Shown: positions 43,292-52,148 of the stretch, in pieces
How positions within the stretch are numbered: the first letter of the stretch is position 1
Layout: each line of letters begins with the position of its first letter
From: Siansivirga zeaxanthinifaciens CC-SAMT-1
GTDB lineage: Bacteria > Bacteroidota > Bacteroidia > Flavobacteriales > Flavobacteriaceae
Reading direction: 5' to 3'
DNA: 64,000 nucleotides
NCBI RefSeq assembly: GCF_000941055.1
Contig: NZ_CP007202.1
Location: 988,001-1,052,000 of the forward strand
Made by a program: the position numbers and the translations under genes
Notes under the pieces: model-generated
Databases searched by the model: none
Told to the model about the DNA's origin: nothing
The model's input: the letters and a program-made list of their open reading frames with translations, nothing else

Positions 43292-46048
43292 ATGACAACA
43301 TTCATTTTTGATGTTCTTACCGAATTAAAAAAGAACAACAACACGATTTCCGAATTAACATTCGTGCTTCCTAGTAAGAGGGCTGGGTTATTTTTAAAGA
43401 ACCAACTTTATAAGGTCTCAGAACAAACTATTTTTGCTCCTACTATTTTAAGCATAGAAGAGTTTGTTGAAAACATTTCAGAGCTTAAAACCATTACCAA
43501 TACCGAACTGCTGTTCGAATTTTATAATACCTACCTTAAACTAACAAAAGATAGTCCCGATTCGTTTGAAGTATTTTCTAAATGGGCACAAATTTTACTT
43601 CAAGATTTTAATGAAATAGATAGGTATTTAATTCCGCAGGAAAACATATTTAACTATTTAAAAGCCATTCAGGAAATAAACCATTGGTCTTTACAAAAGG
43701 AACAAACAACTTTTGTAAAAAACTATTTAGCTTTCTGGAACAAACTTTACAGCTATTACCAAGAGTTTACTAAAGCTCTATTAACTCAAAAAAGCGGATA
43801 TCAAGGCTTAATTTACAGAGAATCAACCAAGAATATAGATGCTTATATTAAAGCTAATTCTGAAAAAAAACATATTTTTTTAGGCTTTAATGCCTTAAAC
43901 ACTTGCGAAGAAACCATCATTCAAAAGTTACTAGAAAATAATTTAGCCGAAATTTTCTGGGATATCGATAAAACCTTCCTAAACAACAGTAAACACGATG
44001 CTGCTTTATTTACCAGACAACACAAAAAAAACTGGCCTTATTTTAAAACCAACCCTTTTAACTGGATTACTTCAAACTATACTCAACCAAAAACCATCGA
44101 AATTGTTGGTATTCCTAAAAACATTGGGCAAGCGAAATATATTGGAACCATTTTAAAAAATTTACATGAAAACGACCCAAAACTACAGAGTACCGCTGTA
44201 GTACTTGGTGATGAAAATCTGTTAATACCAACTTTAAATTCACTTCCTCAGGGTATTTCAGCTTTAAACATAACCATGGGGTTTCCATTAAAATCGATTC
44301 CTCTGGCATCGCTTTTTGATATTTTATTTGATATTCATAAAATCAGCTCAAGTAATTTTTACTATAAAAATGTTATAAATATCATATCCAACCAATACAT
44401 AAAGCCTTTGTTTTATGTTGATGGTATCGATTATGCCTCATTAATTATTGAAACCATCGATACTAATAACATCATTTATGTGTCACCCGAGCGCTTAAAA
44501 AGCATATCTCCTGGTACAACAAAAATTATAGATTTACTATTTACCAACTGGGATAAATCTATCGATACGGCGCTAGAAAATTGCTTTGGTATTATAACTG
44601 CCATAAAAGAATTTTTAGACCAAGAAAAGGCCTCTAATTTACTTGCATTAGAATACCTCTACCGATTTAACGAACTGTTTAATGAATTATCCCGATTAAA
44701 CTCAACCTACAAACACATTAAAGATATTTCTACCCTTTTTGGAATTTATAAAGAAGTTTTAAGTTCTGAAACTTTAGATTTTCAGGGAGAACCTTTACAA
44801 GGATTGCAGGTTATGGGAATGTTAGAATCGCGTGTTTTAGATTTTGAAACCGTTATTATATCATCTGTTAACGAAGGTATATTGCCATCCGGAAAAAGTA
44901 ATAACTCTTTTATACCATTCGATGTTAAATTAGAAAACAAATTACCTACCTATAAAGAAAAAGATGCGGTTTATACCTATCACTTTTATCGATTATTACA
45001 ACGAGCTAAAAACATTTATATCTTATACAACACAGAGGCAGATGTACTAACAGGAGGCGAAAAAAGCCGCTTTATAACACAACTGGAGTTAGAGAAAATT
45101 CATAACATACATCATAATATTATAGCTCCCGAGGTGCCTGTTATAAATAGAACTTTAAATGAGGTTAAAAAAACAGAGCATCTTATTAAAGAAATCGTAA
45201 AACTGGCCGAACGCGGATTTTCGCCATCTTCTTTGACATCTTACATTCGAAATCCTATCGATTTTTATTATCAAAAAATATTAAAAATTAAAGAACATGA
45301 AGATGTAGAGGAAACCGTTGCTGCCAATACTTTAGGAACGGTAGTGCACAATACACTAGAAGATTTTTATAAACCTTTAATAAATACCCAACTTAAAGAA
45401 GAAGACATAAAAAACTTAAAATCTAAAATAAATGAAACCGTAACAACTCATTTTAAACAGGTATACAAAGAAGGCGATATAACAAAAGGCAAAAACTTAA
45501 TTATTTACGAAATTGCTAAGCGCTATGTGTCTAATTTTCTGGATTTAGAATTAGAAGAAATTAAGCGTGGAAGAAAAATAAAAATCATTGCCATTGAAAT
45601 AGAAAATAAAGTAAGTATAGATATTCCCGGGCTAGATTTTCCTATTCAAATTACAGGAAAAGTAGATAGAATTGATGAATACGATGGAACAATTCGAATT
45701 ATAGATTATAAAACTGGCCGTGTTGACAAAAGTGATGTTGAAGTTATTAATTGGGAAGACATCACAACCGATTACAAGAAATACAGCAAAAGTTTTCAAG
45801 TGCTTACTTATGCTTATATGATGCAACAATCGAATCATTTGAAATTTCCTTTACATGCTGGTATTATATCATTTAAAAATTTAAGTGAAGGTTTTATTGG
45901 GTTTTGTAAAAAAGATAAATCGGGTAACGGTGCTAATAAAAACTATTTCATTACCCCAGAAATTTTAGATGCTTTTAAAACAGAATTACAAGCGCTTATT
46001 TTAGAAATTTGTAACAAGAATATACCGTTTACAGAAAAAGAAGTATAA
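43292..46048 (+). CDS. addB: AddB-like PD-(D/E)XK nuclease/helicase-like subunit
   Basis: A 918-residue partner of the AddA-like protein. N-terminal inactive-helicase core (LTFVLPSKRAGLFLKNQL), LEYLY and LLQRAKNIYILYN segments, and a C-terminal nuclease beginning SLTSYIRNPIDFYYQKIL with GTVVHNTLEDFY, and IRIIDYKTGRVD as motif with the catalytic D and K. I do not see the four-cysteine FeS cluster of Firmicutes AddB. Followed directly (no gap) by the hydrolase gene. Confidence 0.85.
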   Translation: MTTFIFDVLTELKKNNNTISELTFVLPSKRAGLFLKNQLYKVSEQTIFAPTILSIEEFVENISELKTITNTELLFEFYNTYLKLTKDSPDSFEVFSKWAQILLQDFNEIDRYLIPQENIFNYLKAIQEINHWSLQKEQTTFVKNYLAFWNKLYSYYQEFTKALLTQKSGYQGLIYRESTKNIDAYIKANSEKKHIFLGFNALNTCEETIIQKLLENNLAEIFWDIDKTFLNNSKHDAALFTRQHKKNWPYFKTNPFNWITSNYTQPKTIEIVGIPKNIGQAKYIGTILKNLHENDPKLQSTAVVLGDENLLIPTLNSLPQGISALNITMGFPLKSIPLASLFDILFDIHKISSSNFYYKNVINIISNQYIKPLFYVDGIDYASLIIETIDTNNIIYVSPERLKSISPGTTKIIDLLFTNWDKSIDTALENCFGIITAIKEFLDQEKASNLLALEYLYRFNELFNELSRLNSTYKHIKDISTLFGIYKEVLSSETLDFQGEPLQGLQVMGMLESRVLDFETVIISSVNEGILPSGKSNNSFIPFDVKLENKLPTYKEKDAVYTYHFYRLLQRAKNIYILYNTEADVLTGGEKSRFITQLELEKIHNIHHNIIAPEVPVINRTLNEVKKTEHLIKEIVKLAERGFSPSSLTSYIRNPIDFYYQKILKIKEHEDVEETVAANTLGTVVHNTLEDFYKPLINTQLKEEDIKNLKSKINETVTTHFKQVYKEGDITKGKNLIIYEIAKRYVSNFLDLELEEIKRGRKIKIIAIEIENKVSIDIPGLDFPIQITGKVDRIDEYDGTIRIIDYKTGRVDKSDVEVINWEDITTDYKKYSKSFQVLTYAYMMQQSNHLKFPLHAGIISFKNLSEGFIGFCKKDKSGNGANKNYFITPEILDAFKTELQALILEICNKNIPFTEKEV

Positions 46049-46894
46049 ATGATTACTCAAGAACAATTTGTTATTCCGGGCTTACACAATAAAGACATTA
46101 TAATTGATGTACATTATTCTGCGGTAGGTATCAATAAACCCATAATGGTATTTTGTCATGGCTACAAAGGTTTTAAAGATTGGGGTGCTTGGAACCTTAT
46201 GGCTAAAACTTTTGCAGAAGCGGGTTTTTACTTTATAAAATTTAATTTTTCGCATAATGGCGGCACCATTAATCAACCTATAGATTTCCCAGATTTAGAA
46301 GCTTTTGGCCATAACAATTACATTATCGAACTCGACGATTTAAAAGCTGTTATAGATTGGATAGAGCATAATAACCATATTGAAAAAACAGCAAATATTA
46401 ACGATATAAACTTAATTGGTCATAGCAGAGGTGGCGGAATTACTTTAATTAAAGCCGAAGAAGACAGCAGAGTAAAACGTGTAATAAGTTTAGCAAGTGT
46501 ATGTGAATTTGCTAACAGAACTGCTCGCATTGAAGATCCTGAAGTTTGGAAAAAAAATGGGGTTGCTTATGTTGTAAATACCAGAACTAAGCAAGAGATG
46601 CCACATTACTATCAGTTTTATGAAACGTTTTTATTAAATGAAACGCGTTTAGATATAAAACGTGCGGTTTCTAATTTAAAAATACCGCATCTTATTATTC
46701 ATGGAAATAACGACACAAGTGTTTCAATAAACGAAGCCGAAAATTTACATTTATGGAATGCTAAAAGTACTTTAGAAAAAATCGATGGCGCCAATCATGT
46801 TTTTGGAGCGACACACCCTTGGAATGACAAAAGTTTACCTAATCATTTAAAGGAAGTAATTAAAAAAATAATTGCTTTTTTAAACAATAATTAA
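46049..46894 (+). CDS. Alpha/beta hydrolase
   Basis: A 281-residue dienelactone-hydrolase-like esterase/peptidase fold. Oxyanion segment VFCHGYKGFKDWG (about 32-44), nucleophile in GHSRGGG (about 126-132), Asp in HGNNDTSV and His in GANHVFG. No signal peptide, so cytosolic. The start codon follows the AddB-like stop without a gap; 6 bp separate it from the NUDIX regulator gene, so the three form one unit. Confidence 0.88.
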   Translation: MITQEQFVIPGLHNKDIIIDVHYSAVGINKPIMVFCHGYKGFKDWGAWNLMAKTFAEAGFYFIKFNFSHNGGTINQPIDFPDLEAFGHNNYIIELDDLKAVIDWIEHNNHIEKTANINDINLIGHSRGGGITLIKAEEDSRVKRVISLASVCEFANRTARIEDPEVWKKNGVAYVVNTRTKQEMPHYYQFYETFLLNETRLDIKRAVSNLKIPHLIIHGNNDTSVSINEAENLHLWNAKSTLEKIDGANHVFGATHPWNDKSLPNHLKEVIKKIIAFLNNN

Positions 46895-46900
46895 ACTACT

Positions 46901-47596
46901 ATGACGAATCGTTACGATAACGGCGAAAAAATATATGTTGCGGTAGATTGTATAATTTTTGGTTTTGACGAAGGTGTTTTAAAACTCTTGGTGTTTAAAA
47001 GACTGGTGAATTATTTAAAAGATGAATTATCTCTTATAGGCAGTTTTATTAAACCAGACGAAAACGCCAATGAAGCTGCGCGCCGGGTTTTAAAAGAAAT
47101 TACCGGACTGGAAAACATCTTCATGGAAGAACTAAAAACATACACCGATGTTGACAGAGATTCTGGGGCACGATGTATTTCTATTGCGCAATATTCGTTA
47201 ATTCGTTTAGAAGATTACGATAAACAACTGGTAAAAAAACATGGTGCCCAGTGGTTTGAAATAAACGACCTTCCAAAACTAGTATTAGATCACGATGTTA
47301 TGGTGCAAGATGCTCTAACACGCCTTCGAAATAAATCTAAATTTTACCCCATAGGTATCGAATTATTACCAAAACAGTTTACAATACCCCAGCTTCAAAA
47401 CCTTTACGAAGTTATTCATCAAAAAAAATTAGATTCCAGAAATTTTAGAAAAAAACTATTGTCTTTAAATTTACTCATAGCCTTAAATAAAAAAGATAAA
47501 TCAAGTTCTAAAAAAGGCGCTTTCCTTTATAAATTTGATTACAAAAAATATAAAAAACTAGAAGAAAATGGATTTAACTTTTCGTTGTTTAAATAA
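46901..47596 (+). CDS. NUDIX-domain transcription regulator (NrtR/AraR type)
   Basis: A 231-residue protein with an N-terminal NUDIX fold (about 10-130) and a C-terminal winged helix (about 145-230, with LPKQFTIPQLQNLYEVIHQKK). The Nudix box is GSFIKPDENANEAARRVLKE followed by ITGL; the catalytic RE and EE pairs are lost (RR and KE), as in regulatory members that bind a nucleotide or sugar without hydrolysing it. The regulated genes cannot be told from here; the co-transcribed hydrolase is one candidate. Confidence 0.82.
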   Translation: MTNRYDNGEKIYVAVDCIIFGFDEGVLKLLVFKRLVNYLKDELSLIGSFIKPDENANEAARRVLKEITGLENIFMEELKTYTDVDRDSGARCISIAQYSLIRLEDYDKQLVKKHGAQWFEINDLPKLVLDHDVMVQDALTRLRNKSKFYPIGIELLPKQFTIPQLQNLYEVIHQKKLDSRNFRKKLLSLNLLIALNKKDKSSSKKGAFLYKFDYKKYKKLEENGFNFSLFK

Positions 47597-47632
47597 TAAT
47601 TTCGTTTGTTATTAATTTACATTAAAACATAC

Positions 47633-47666
47633 AAAAAAAGACTTTCAATTTCTTGAAAGCCTTTTT
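47633..47666. terminator. Bidirectional terminator between the NUDIX regulator and tRNA-Ala
   Basis: CTTTCAA pairs with TTGAAAG around a 4-nt loop, with A and T runs on both sides; it ends the regulator operon on the plus strand and the uspA-tRNA transcript on the minus strand. Confidence 0.82.
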
Positions 47667-47674
47667 ATTACTAG

Positions 47675-47748
47675 TGGAGAAGATGGGATTCGAACCCACG
47701 ACCTCTTGACTGCCAGTCAAGCACTCTAGCCAACTGAGCTACATCCCC
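47675..47748 (-). tRNA. tRNA-Ala (GGC)
   Basis: 74 nt on the minus strand. Acceptor GGGGATG pairs with CTTCTCC, including the G3-U70 alanine identity pair; there is one T-T mismatch at position 6. D-arm GCTCAGTTGG, anticodon arm CTTGA-CTGGCAG-TCAAG with anticodon GGC, T-arm GTGGG-TTCGAAT-CCCAT, discriminator A. CCA is not encoded. The 5' end is 2 bp from the UspA stop codon. Confidence 0.92.
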
Positions 47749-47750
47749 AA

Positions 47751-48545
47751 CTATTTTAATTCACTTAACACCAAAACTGGAATGTTACTTGAAAAATCTT
47801 TTTTCAAAATTACATTTTTTTCCCATTTTTTAGTAAAAAATCCTCTTTTTCGTCTAACAACACATAACATATCTGGATTATGCGATTGGTAATGCTCTAA
47901 AACACCCTGAAAAGTCGTGGCATTTTCGGTTTCTGTGATGTTTTCAACAACCGATTTTAAATCATCATTTAATTCAAAATCACCTTCATTATAATACGGT
48001 GTTTTAACTAATAATAAATTTACGACCGCTTTAAAATTCGCTTTTACCATTTTTAAAGGATCTAAAACATGGTCTTTTTTAATAATTGCCGACTTCATAG
48101 CTAACAACACATTACTTACCGGTTTAAAAGTGTAGCCTTCTGGCACTATAAGTGCTGGTATTTGGGTTTGTTTAATAATTTTACCAGATGTTTTTCCTAA
48201 AAACACCTCTTCTTTTATCGAGTTCGTTCTAGGCTCTACAATTATTAAATCAATATCACCTACTTTACAAGCCAATTCTAGAGTATCAATTAATTTACCT
48301 TTTAAGGTTTTAACAATAACCTCAACATTTTTTGTATCAATTTTAGAAACCAAATCATTTAAAAAAGCCCGGCTTTCGCGCTCTAAAATGTAATCGACTT
48401 TAATCATAGTACCCGCTTTTGTATAAACATTATAAACTTGTACTACATACAACTTAGCACCAAAAGCTTGAGCAAAATCTACAGCATATTGTAAATTGCT
48501 TAAGGCATTTTTAGAGGATCCAATAGGAACTAAAATATTTTTCAT
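47751..48545 (-). CDS. Universal stress protein (two-domain UspA type)
   Basis: A 264-residue protein with two Usp-like halves; the first begins MKNILVPIGSSKNALSNLQYAVDFA and carries the GKTSGKIIKQTQIPALIVPEG nucleotide-side motif near 125-145, the second is degenerate. Cytosolic, likely binds ATP. Only 2 bp separate its stop codon from the tRNA-Ala gene on the same strand. Confidence 0.87.
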   Translation of the reverse strand: MKNILVPIGSSKNALSNLQYAVDFAQAFGAKLYVVQVYNVYTKAGTMIKVDYILERESRAFLNDLVSKIDTKNVEVIVKTLKGKLIDTLELACKVGDIDLIIVEPRTNSIKEEVFLGKTSGKIIKQTQIPALIVPEGYTFKPVSNVLLAMKSAIIKKDHVLDPLKMVKANFKAVVNLLLVKTPYYNEGDFELNDDLKSVVENITETENATTFQGVLEHYQSHNPDMLCVVRRKRGFFTKKWEKNVILKKDFSSNIPVLVLSELK

Positions 48546-48615
48546 AGGTAACTTTTGTTTTGATTTTTATGTCTGTATGACCTCGTTATTACAAACGATT
48601 TCATAATTACAAAGA

Positions 48616-48642
48616 TTGAAAGCTAAATTTAAGATAAATTTG
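48616..48642 (+). promoter_or_regulatory. Promoter of the GNAT gene
   Basis: TTG at 48616-48618, 16-bp spacer, TAAATTTG at 48635-48642; 21 bp before the ATG. Confidence 0.6.
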
Positions 48643-48663
48643 TCGCAAAAGTAAAACAATTAT

Positions 48664-49164
48664 ATGATTCGGAAAGCAATCCTTTCAGATATTGACAAAG
48701 CTTTATTAATTACCAAAGCCTGTGCCCGTGAAATGATACATAACCATATTTATCAATGGAACGACGCATACCCCAATAAAAAAGCATTTGAAACCGATTT
48801 CAATCGCGACGAGTTTTACGTTTTAGAACATAATAACACCGTAATTGGCTGCATTACTATTTCTACTTTTATGGATGCAGAATACCATGATGTTCCATGG
48901 CTTACCCCTAACGATAATAATTTGTATGTACATAGGTTGGCGGTGCATCCTGAGCATCAAAATAAAGGCTACGCAAACGAACTCATGCAATATGCTGAAA
49001 CTTTTGCACGCAAAAACAACTTTAATTCGGTGCGCTTGGATACCTTTTCTCAAAATCAGAAAAATTTAAGTTTTTACGAAAAAAGAGGCTATAAACGCTT
49101 ATCAGAAATTTACTTTGAAAGGCAAAGCGCGTATCCGTTTTACTGTTACGAATTAGTACTATGA
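48664..49164 (+). CDS. GNAT family N-acetyltransferase
   Basis: A 166-residue acetyltransferase with acetyl-CoA motif A in LAVHPEHQNKGYANELMQYA (about residues 96-115) and a C-terminal NLSFYEKRGYKRL. Substrate unknown. Its last four bases overlap the start of the MATE gene (ATGA), indicating coupled translation. Confidence 0.9.
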   Translation: MIRKAILSDIDKALLITKACAREMIHNHIYQWNDAYPNKKAFETDFNRDEFYVLEHNNTVIGCITISTFMDAEYHDVPWLTPNDNNLYVHRLAVHPEHQNKGYANELMQYAETFARKNNFNSVRLDTFSQNQKNLSFYEKRGYKRLSEIYFERQSAYPFYCYELVL

Positions 49165-50495
49165 CTAAAAAAATAAGTTTAAAACAAATTAATAAACTAG
49201 CCATACCGGCATTAATTGCTGGTATTGCAGAACCCATTTTATCTATTACAGACACCGCCATTGTTGGAAATATAGATGTTAACGCCACCGAATCGCTTGC
49301 TGCCGTTGGTATTGTAGGCACCTTTATTTCGATGCTTATCTGGGTGCTAGGTCAAACCCGAAGTGCCATTTCTTCTATTGTTTCGCAATACGTAGGCGCT
49401 AATAAAATTGACAAAATTAACGACCTACCAGCACAAGCTATTTTAATAATTACATCCTTAAGTATTTTAATTATCGCATTTACCTATCCGTTTACAAACA
49501 GTATTTTTAAATTATACAATGCTTCCAATTTAATTTTAGAATACAGTTCAAATTACTATAAAATTAGAGTTTTCGGATTTCCTTTTACTTTATTTAGCAT
49601 AGCCGTTTTTGGCACATTTAGAGGTTTACAAAACACCTATTACCCCATGATTATTGCCATAATTGGTGCGCTACTCAATATTGTTTTAGATCTTGTTCTG
49701 GTTTTTGGAATCGATGGTTTTATACCCGCATTTAATATTGAAGGCGCTGCTTATGCTAGCCTAATCGCTCAATTTGTAATGGCTGCCTTTTCGGCCTATT
49801 ATTTATTAAAAAAAACAAGCATTTCTTTAAAACCCACATTTCCCTTTAACAAAGAAATTAAAACATTCATACTCATCATTCTCAATTTATTTGTTCGTAC
49901 ACTGGCATTAAACGCGACTTTATACTTTGCTACACGATTTGCAACCGGCTATGGTCCCGAATATATTGCAGCATATACCATCGCAATAAACTTATGGTTT
50001 TTTGGAGCGTTTTTTATCGATGGTTATGCCAGTGCAGGAAATATACTTTCGGGAAAATTATTAGGCAGTAAAGATTACAAAACCCTAATAACATTAAGTA
50101 ACAGCCTAATAAAATACGGTATTATTATAGGCGTTCTATTAGCTATGGTTAGTGGTGTTTTTTATTATCCGTTAGGACTTTTATTTAGCCAAGACCCAGC
50201 CGTATTAAACTTATTCTATAACACGTTTTGGATAATGCTCGCCATACAACCCATTTGTGCCCTCGCTTTTATTTTCGATGGTATGTTTAAGGGATTGGGC
50301 AAAGTAAGCTATTTACGAAACGTACTTTTATTCTCTACCTTCGTCATTTTTATTCCCTTATTATTTGGCTTAAATTATTTAGGCTATGGCTTTAATAGTA
50401 TTTTTATAGCTTTCGCTTTGTGGATGGTCGCCCGAGGCATTCCCCTAATTATAAAATTCAGGAAAATGTATTTGCCACGCACTCAAAACCATTAA
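49161..50495 (+). CDS. MATE family efflux transporter
   Basis: A 444-residue inner-membrane exporter with about twelve helices in two homologous halves, starting IPALIAGIAEPILSITDTAIVG, of the DinF-like branch. Expected to export drugs or metabolites in exchange for Na+ or H+. Translationally coupled to the GNAT gene upstream, which hints that the acetyltransferase may modify a transported compound (inference). Confidence 0.92.
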   Translation: MTKKISLKQINKLAIPALIAGIAEPILSITDTAIVGNIDVNATESLAAVGIVGTFISMLIWVLGQTRSAISSIVSQYVGANKIDKINDLPAQAILIITSLSILIIAFTYPFTNSIFKLYNASNLILEYSSNYYKIRVFGFPFTLFSIAVFGTFRGLQNTYYPMIIAIIGALLNIVLDLVLVFGIDGFIPAFNIEGAAYASLIAQFVMAAFSAYYLLKKTSISLKPTFPFNKEIKTFILIILNLFVRTLALNATLYFATRFATGYGPEYIAAYTIAINLWFFGAFFIDGYASAGNILSGKLLGSKDYKTLITLSNSLIKYGIIIGVLLAMVSGVFYYPLGLLFSQDPAVLNLFYNTFWIMLAIQPICALAFIFDGMFKGLGKVSYLRNVLLFSTFVIFIPLLFGLNYLGYGFNSIFIAFALWMVARGIPLIIKFRKMYLPRTQNH

Positions 50496-50519
50496 CTTTG
50501 TGCCTTTAAAAAAATAAAT

Positions 50520-50693
50520 ATGAAACTATTAATGGGGTTTTTACAACAAGTTAAAATAGAAGAAAAACTAGAATTAGCTCCAAATAAAGCCTACGAAATT
50601 GGCGTATTTATAGGGTCTATGCTACCATTTTTAGTTTTAGTTATTTTAGCATATTTATTGTATCATTACAACAAAAAGAAAAATAATAAATAA
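50520..50693 (+). CDS. Small membrane protein, 57 aa
   Basis: Short ORF with a good A-rich upstream region, beginning MKLLMGFLQQVKIEEKL. It has an amphipathic, charged N-terminal half, one membrane helix (about residues 28-48, IGVFIGSMLPFLVLVILAYL) and a basic tail YNKKKNNK. 24 bp after the MATE gene and 9 bp before a second tiny ORF. Not recognised; the pairing and codon use suggest it is real. Confidence 0.6.
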   Translation: MKLLMGFLQQVKIEEKLELAPNKAYEIGVFIGSMLPFLVLVILAYLLYHYNKKKNNK

Positions 50694-50702
50694 ATTTTAA
50701 GC

Positions 50703-50801
50703 ATGGATTTTATGTCATTTTTAAGCGGAAACGGTTTGTTTCTAGTGTTAGCAATCGTACTAATAGTTGTATACGTAGTTAACAGAAAAAGAAAACGCTA
50801 A
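50703..50801 (+). CDS. Small membrane protein, 32 aa
   Basis: Begins MDFMSFLSGNG, one membrane helix (LFLVLAIVLIVVYVV, about residues 12-26) and a basic tail NRKRKR, an orientation with the C-terminus inside. The last 4 bp overlap the end of the convergent 2OG oxygenase gene. It has the build of small stress or regulatory membrane peptides but no known family match. Confidence 0.5.
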   Translation: MDFMSFLSGNGLFLVLAIVLIVVYVVNRKRKR

Positions 50802-51439
50802 CGGGTTTTTAACCAACCGGTTATACTTAAACGCTCGGTATTAACCGGTTTCACTTCGTGTTCAATAACCTGACTCTCAAAAATAACAATGCGCCCCGGT
50901 AGCGGATAAATTACTTTTTCTACCTCGGCCCCATTTTCGTTTAAATACAATACCAACTCGCCACCATTTTCTGGCAACCAACCATCTTCATTTAAATAAC
51001 AAACAAACGATAACTTACGTCTGTCGTCATTTTGAAACGTATCAATATGGCGTTTATAAAACGTATCTTTAGGATATACCGCATAGTGAAATTCCTTGTG
51101 TAAAATCCCCATAAAACACGTTCGGTTTAAGTAAGCCACCAAATCGTTTATTTTTTTAAAAAACAAAGCTTCGGCCTCATTAATATGGGTTTCATCAATC
51201 CATAAAATTAAATCACCACGAATCGATTTAACAATCGTTTCATTAACGCGGTTGCCTATGGCCGCTTTCTTAAAAGCATCTTCCTCATGCTTATTAATAA
51301 GCGATTGCCTTAGTAAAACAACCTCTTCTTCAGAAAAAAAATTTTCAACAATACTAAATTGCTGCTTCGCGATATCCGCAATAATGCTTTCGTATAACGG
51401 ATTTTCAACAAAATCAATAGCCTCAAAAAGATGACTCAT
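50798..51439 (-). CDS. 2-oxoglutarate/Fe(II) oxygenase
   Basis: A 213-residue prolyl-4-hydroxylase-like oxygenase. Iron ligands H131, D133 (RHIDTF) and H194 (IEHEV), with R203 for 2-oxoglutarate (ERLSITGW). Such cytosolic P4H-like proteins hydroxylate proteins, for example on ribosomal or elongation factors; the target here is unknown. Divergent from queD. Confidence 0.9.
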   Translation of the reverse strand: MSHLFEAIDFVENPLYESIIADIAKQQFSIVENFFSEEEVVLLRQSLINKHEEDAFKKAAIGNRVNETIVKSIRGDLILWIDETHINEAEALFFKKINDLVAYLNRTCFMGILHKEFHYAVYPKDTFYKRHIDTFQNDDRRKLSFVCYLNEDGWLPENGGELVLYLNENGAEVEKVIYPLPGRIVIFESQVIEHEVKPVNTERLSITGWLKTR

Positions 51440-51484
51440 AAGTAAATAGCATAAAACTACCTGTCCACCTCAGACAAAAGTGCG

Positions 51485-51492
51485 CAAATGTA
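51485..51492 (-). promoter_or_regulatory. -7 promoter element of the 2OG oxygenase gene
   Basis: Minus-strand TACATTTG, 46 bp upstream of the ATG at 51439. Confidence 0.55.
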
Positions 51493-51523
51493 ATCTAAAA
51501 ACAATTTGCTTTCACAAAATGAA

Positions 51524-51531
51524 TATCTTTG
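51524..51531 (+). promoter_or_regulatory. -7 promoter element of queD
   Basis: TATCTTTG, 19 bp before the ATG at 51551. A TTTG 15 bp upstream could be a closely spaced -33 element. Confidence 0.6.
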
Positions 51532-51550
51532 TATAATAAAATTTATCCCA

Positions 51551-52003
51551 ATGAGCTTTATTCGCATCACAAAACAATTTTCATTCGAAACCGGTCACGC
51601 CCTTTATGGTTACGACGGCAAGTGCAAAAACGTACACGGTCACAGCTACAAACTATCGGTAACCGTAATAGGCAAACCCATATCAGACACAACCAACGTA
51701 AAATTCGGCATGGTCATAGATTTTAGCGATTTAAAAAAAATTGTTAAAGAAGAAATTGTAGATGTATTCGATCACGCCACCGTTTTCAATAAAAACACGC
51801 CCCACGTCGAGCTTGCAAAAGAACTCCAGGAGCGCGACCACAACGTCCTTTTAGTCGACTACCAACCCACCAGTGAAATGATGGTTATCGACTTTGCCAA
51901 AAAAATTAAAAAACGCCTTCCCGAACACATAGCCTTACACTCCCTAAAACTTCAAGAAACCGATACCTCTTTCGCCGAGTGGTACGACTACGATAATATT
52001 TAG
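51551..52003 (+). CDS. queD: 6-carboxy-tetrahydropterin synthase
   Basis: First committed step of queuosine synthesis, from dihydroneopterin triphosphate. The 150-residue protein has zinc ligands H16, H29 and H31 and catalytic C25, seen in CKNVHGHSYKL. I chose ATG 51551 because the longer frame starts inside the promoter. The stop codon overlaps the first G of repeat copy D. Confidence 0.94.
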   Translation: MSFIRITKQFSFETGHALYGYDGKCKNVHGHSYKLSVTVIGKPISDTTNVKFGMVIDFSDLKKIVKEEIVDVFDHATVFNKNTPHVELAKELQERDHNVLLVDYQPTSEMMVIDFAKKIKKRLPEHIALHSLKLQETDTSFAEWYDYDNI

Positions 52004-52079
52004 GGCGTTACCACAAGGGTCGGGCTTTCGCAAGTCGCTCTCTTCGAGGAGCTCCAACAATTGCTCAATCCCTAACGCA
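52003..52079 (-). repeat. Dispersed 3'-element, copy D (subtype II)
   Basis: Begins with the last base of the queD stop codon: GGGCGTTACC, then GGGTCGGGCTTTC, a GCTC/GAGC stem, and CAATCCCTAACGC. Almost identical to copy A, 44 kb away (one substitution, one inserted base). Confidence 0.88.
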
Positions 52080-52148
52080 CAAGCAGCCATGAACATTTCT
52101 AAAAAAAATAGTTAGCACATAAACTGCTAATTTATTTATATTTACAAC

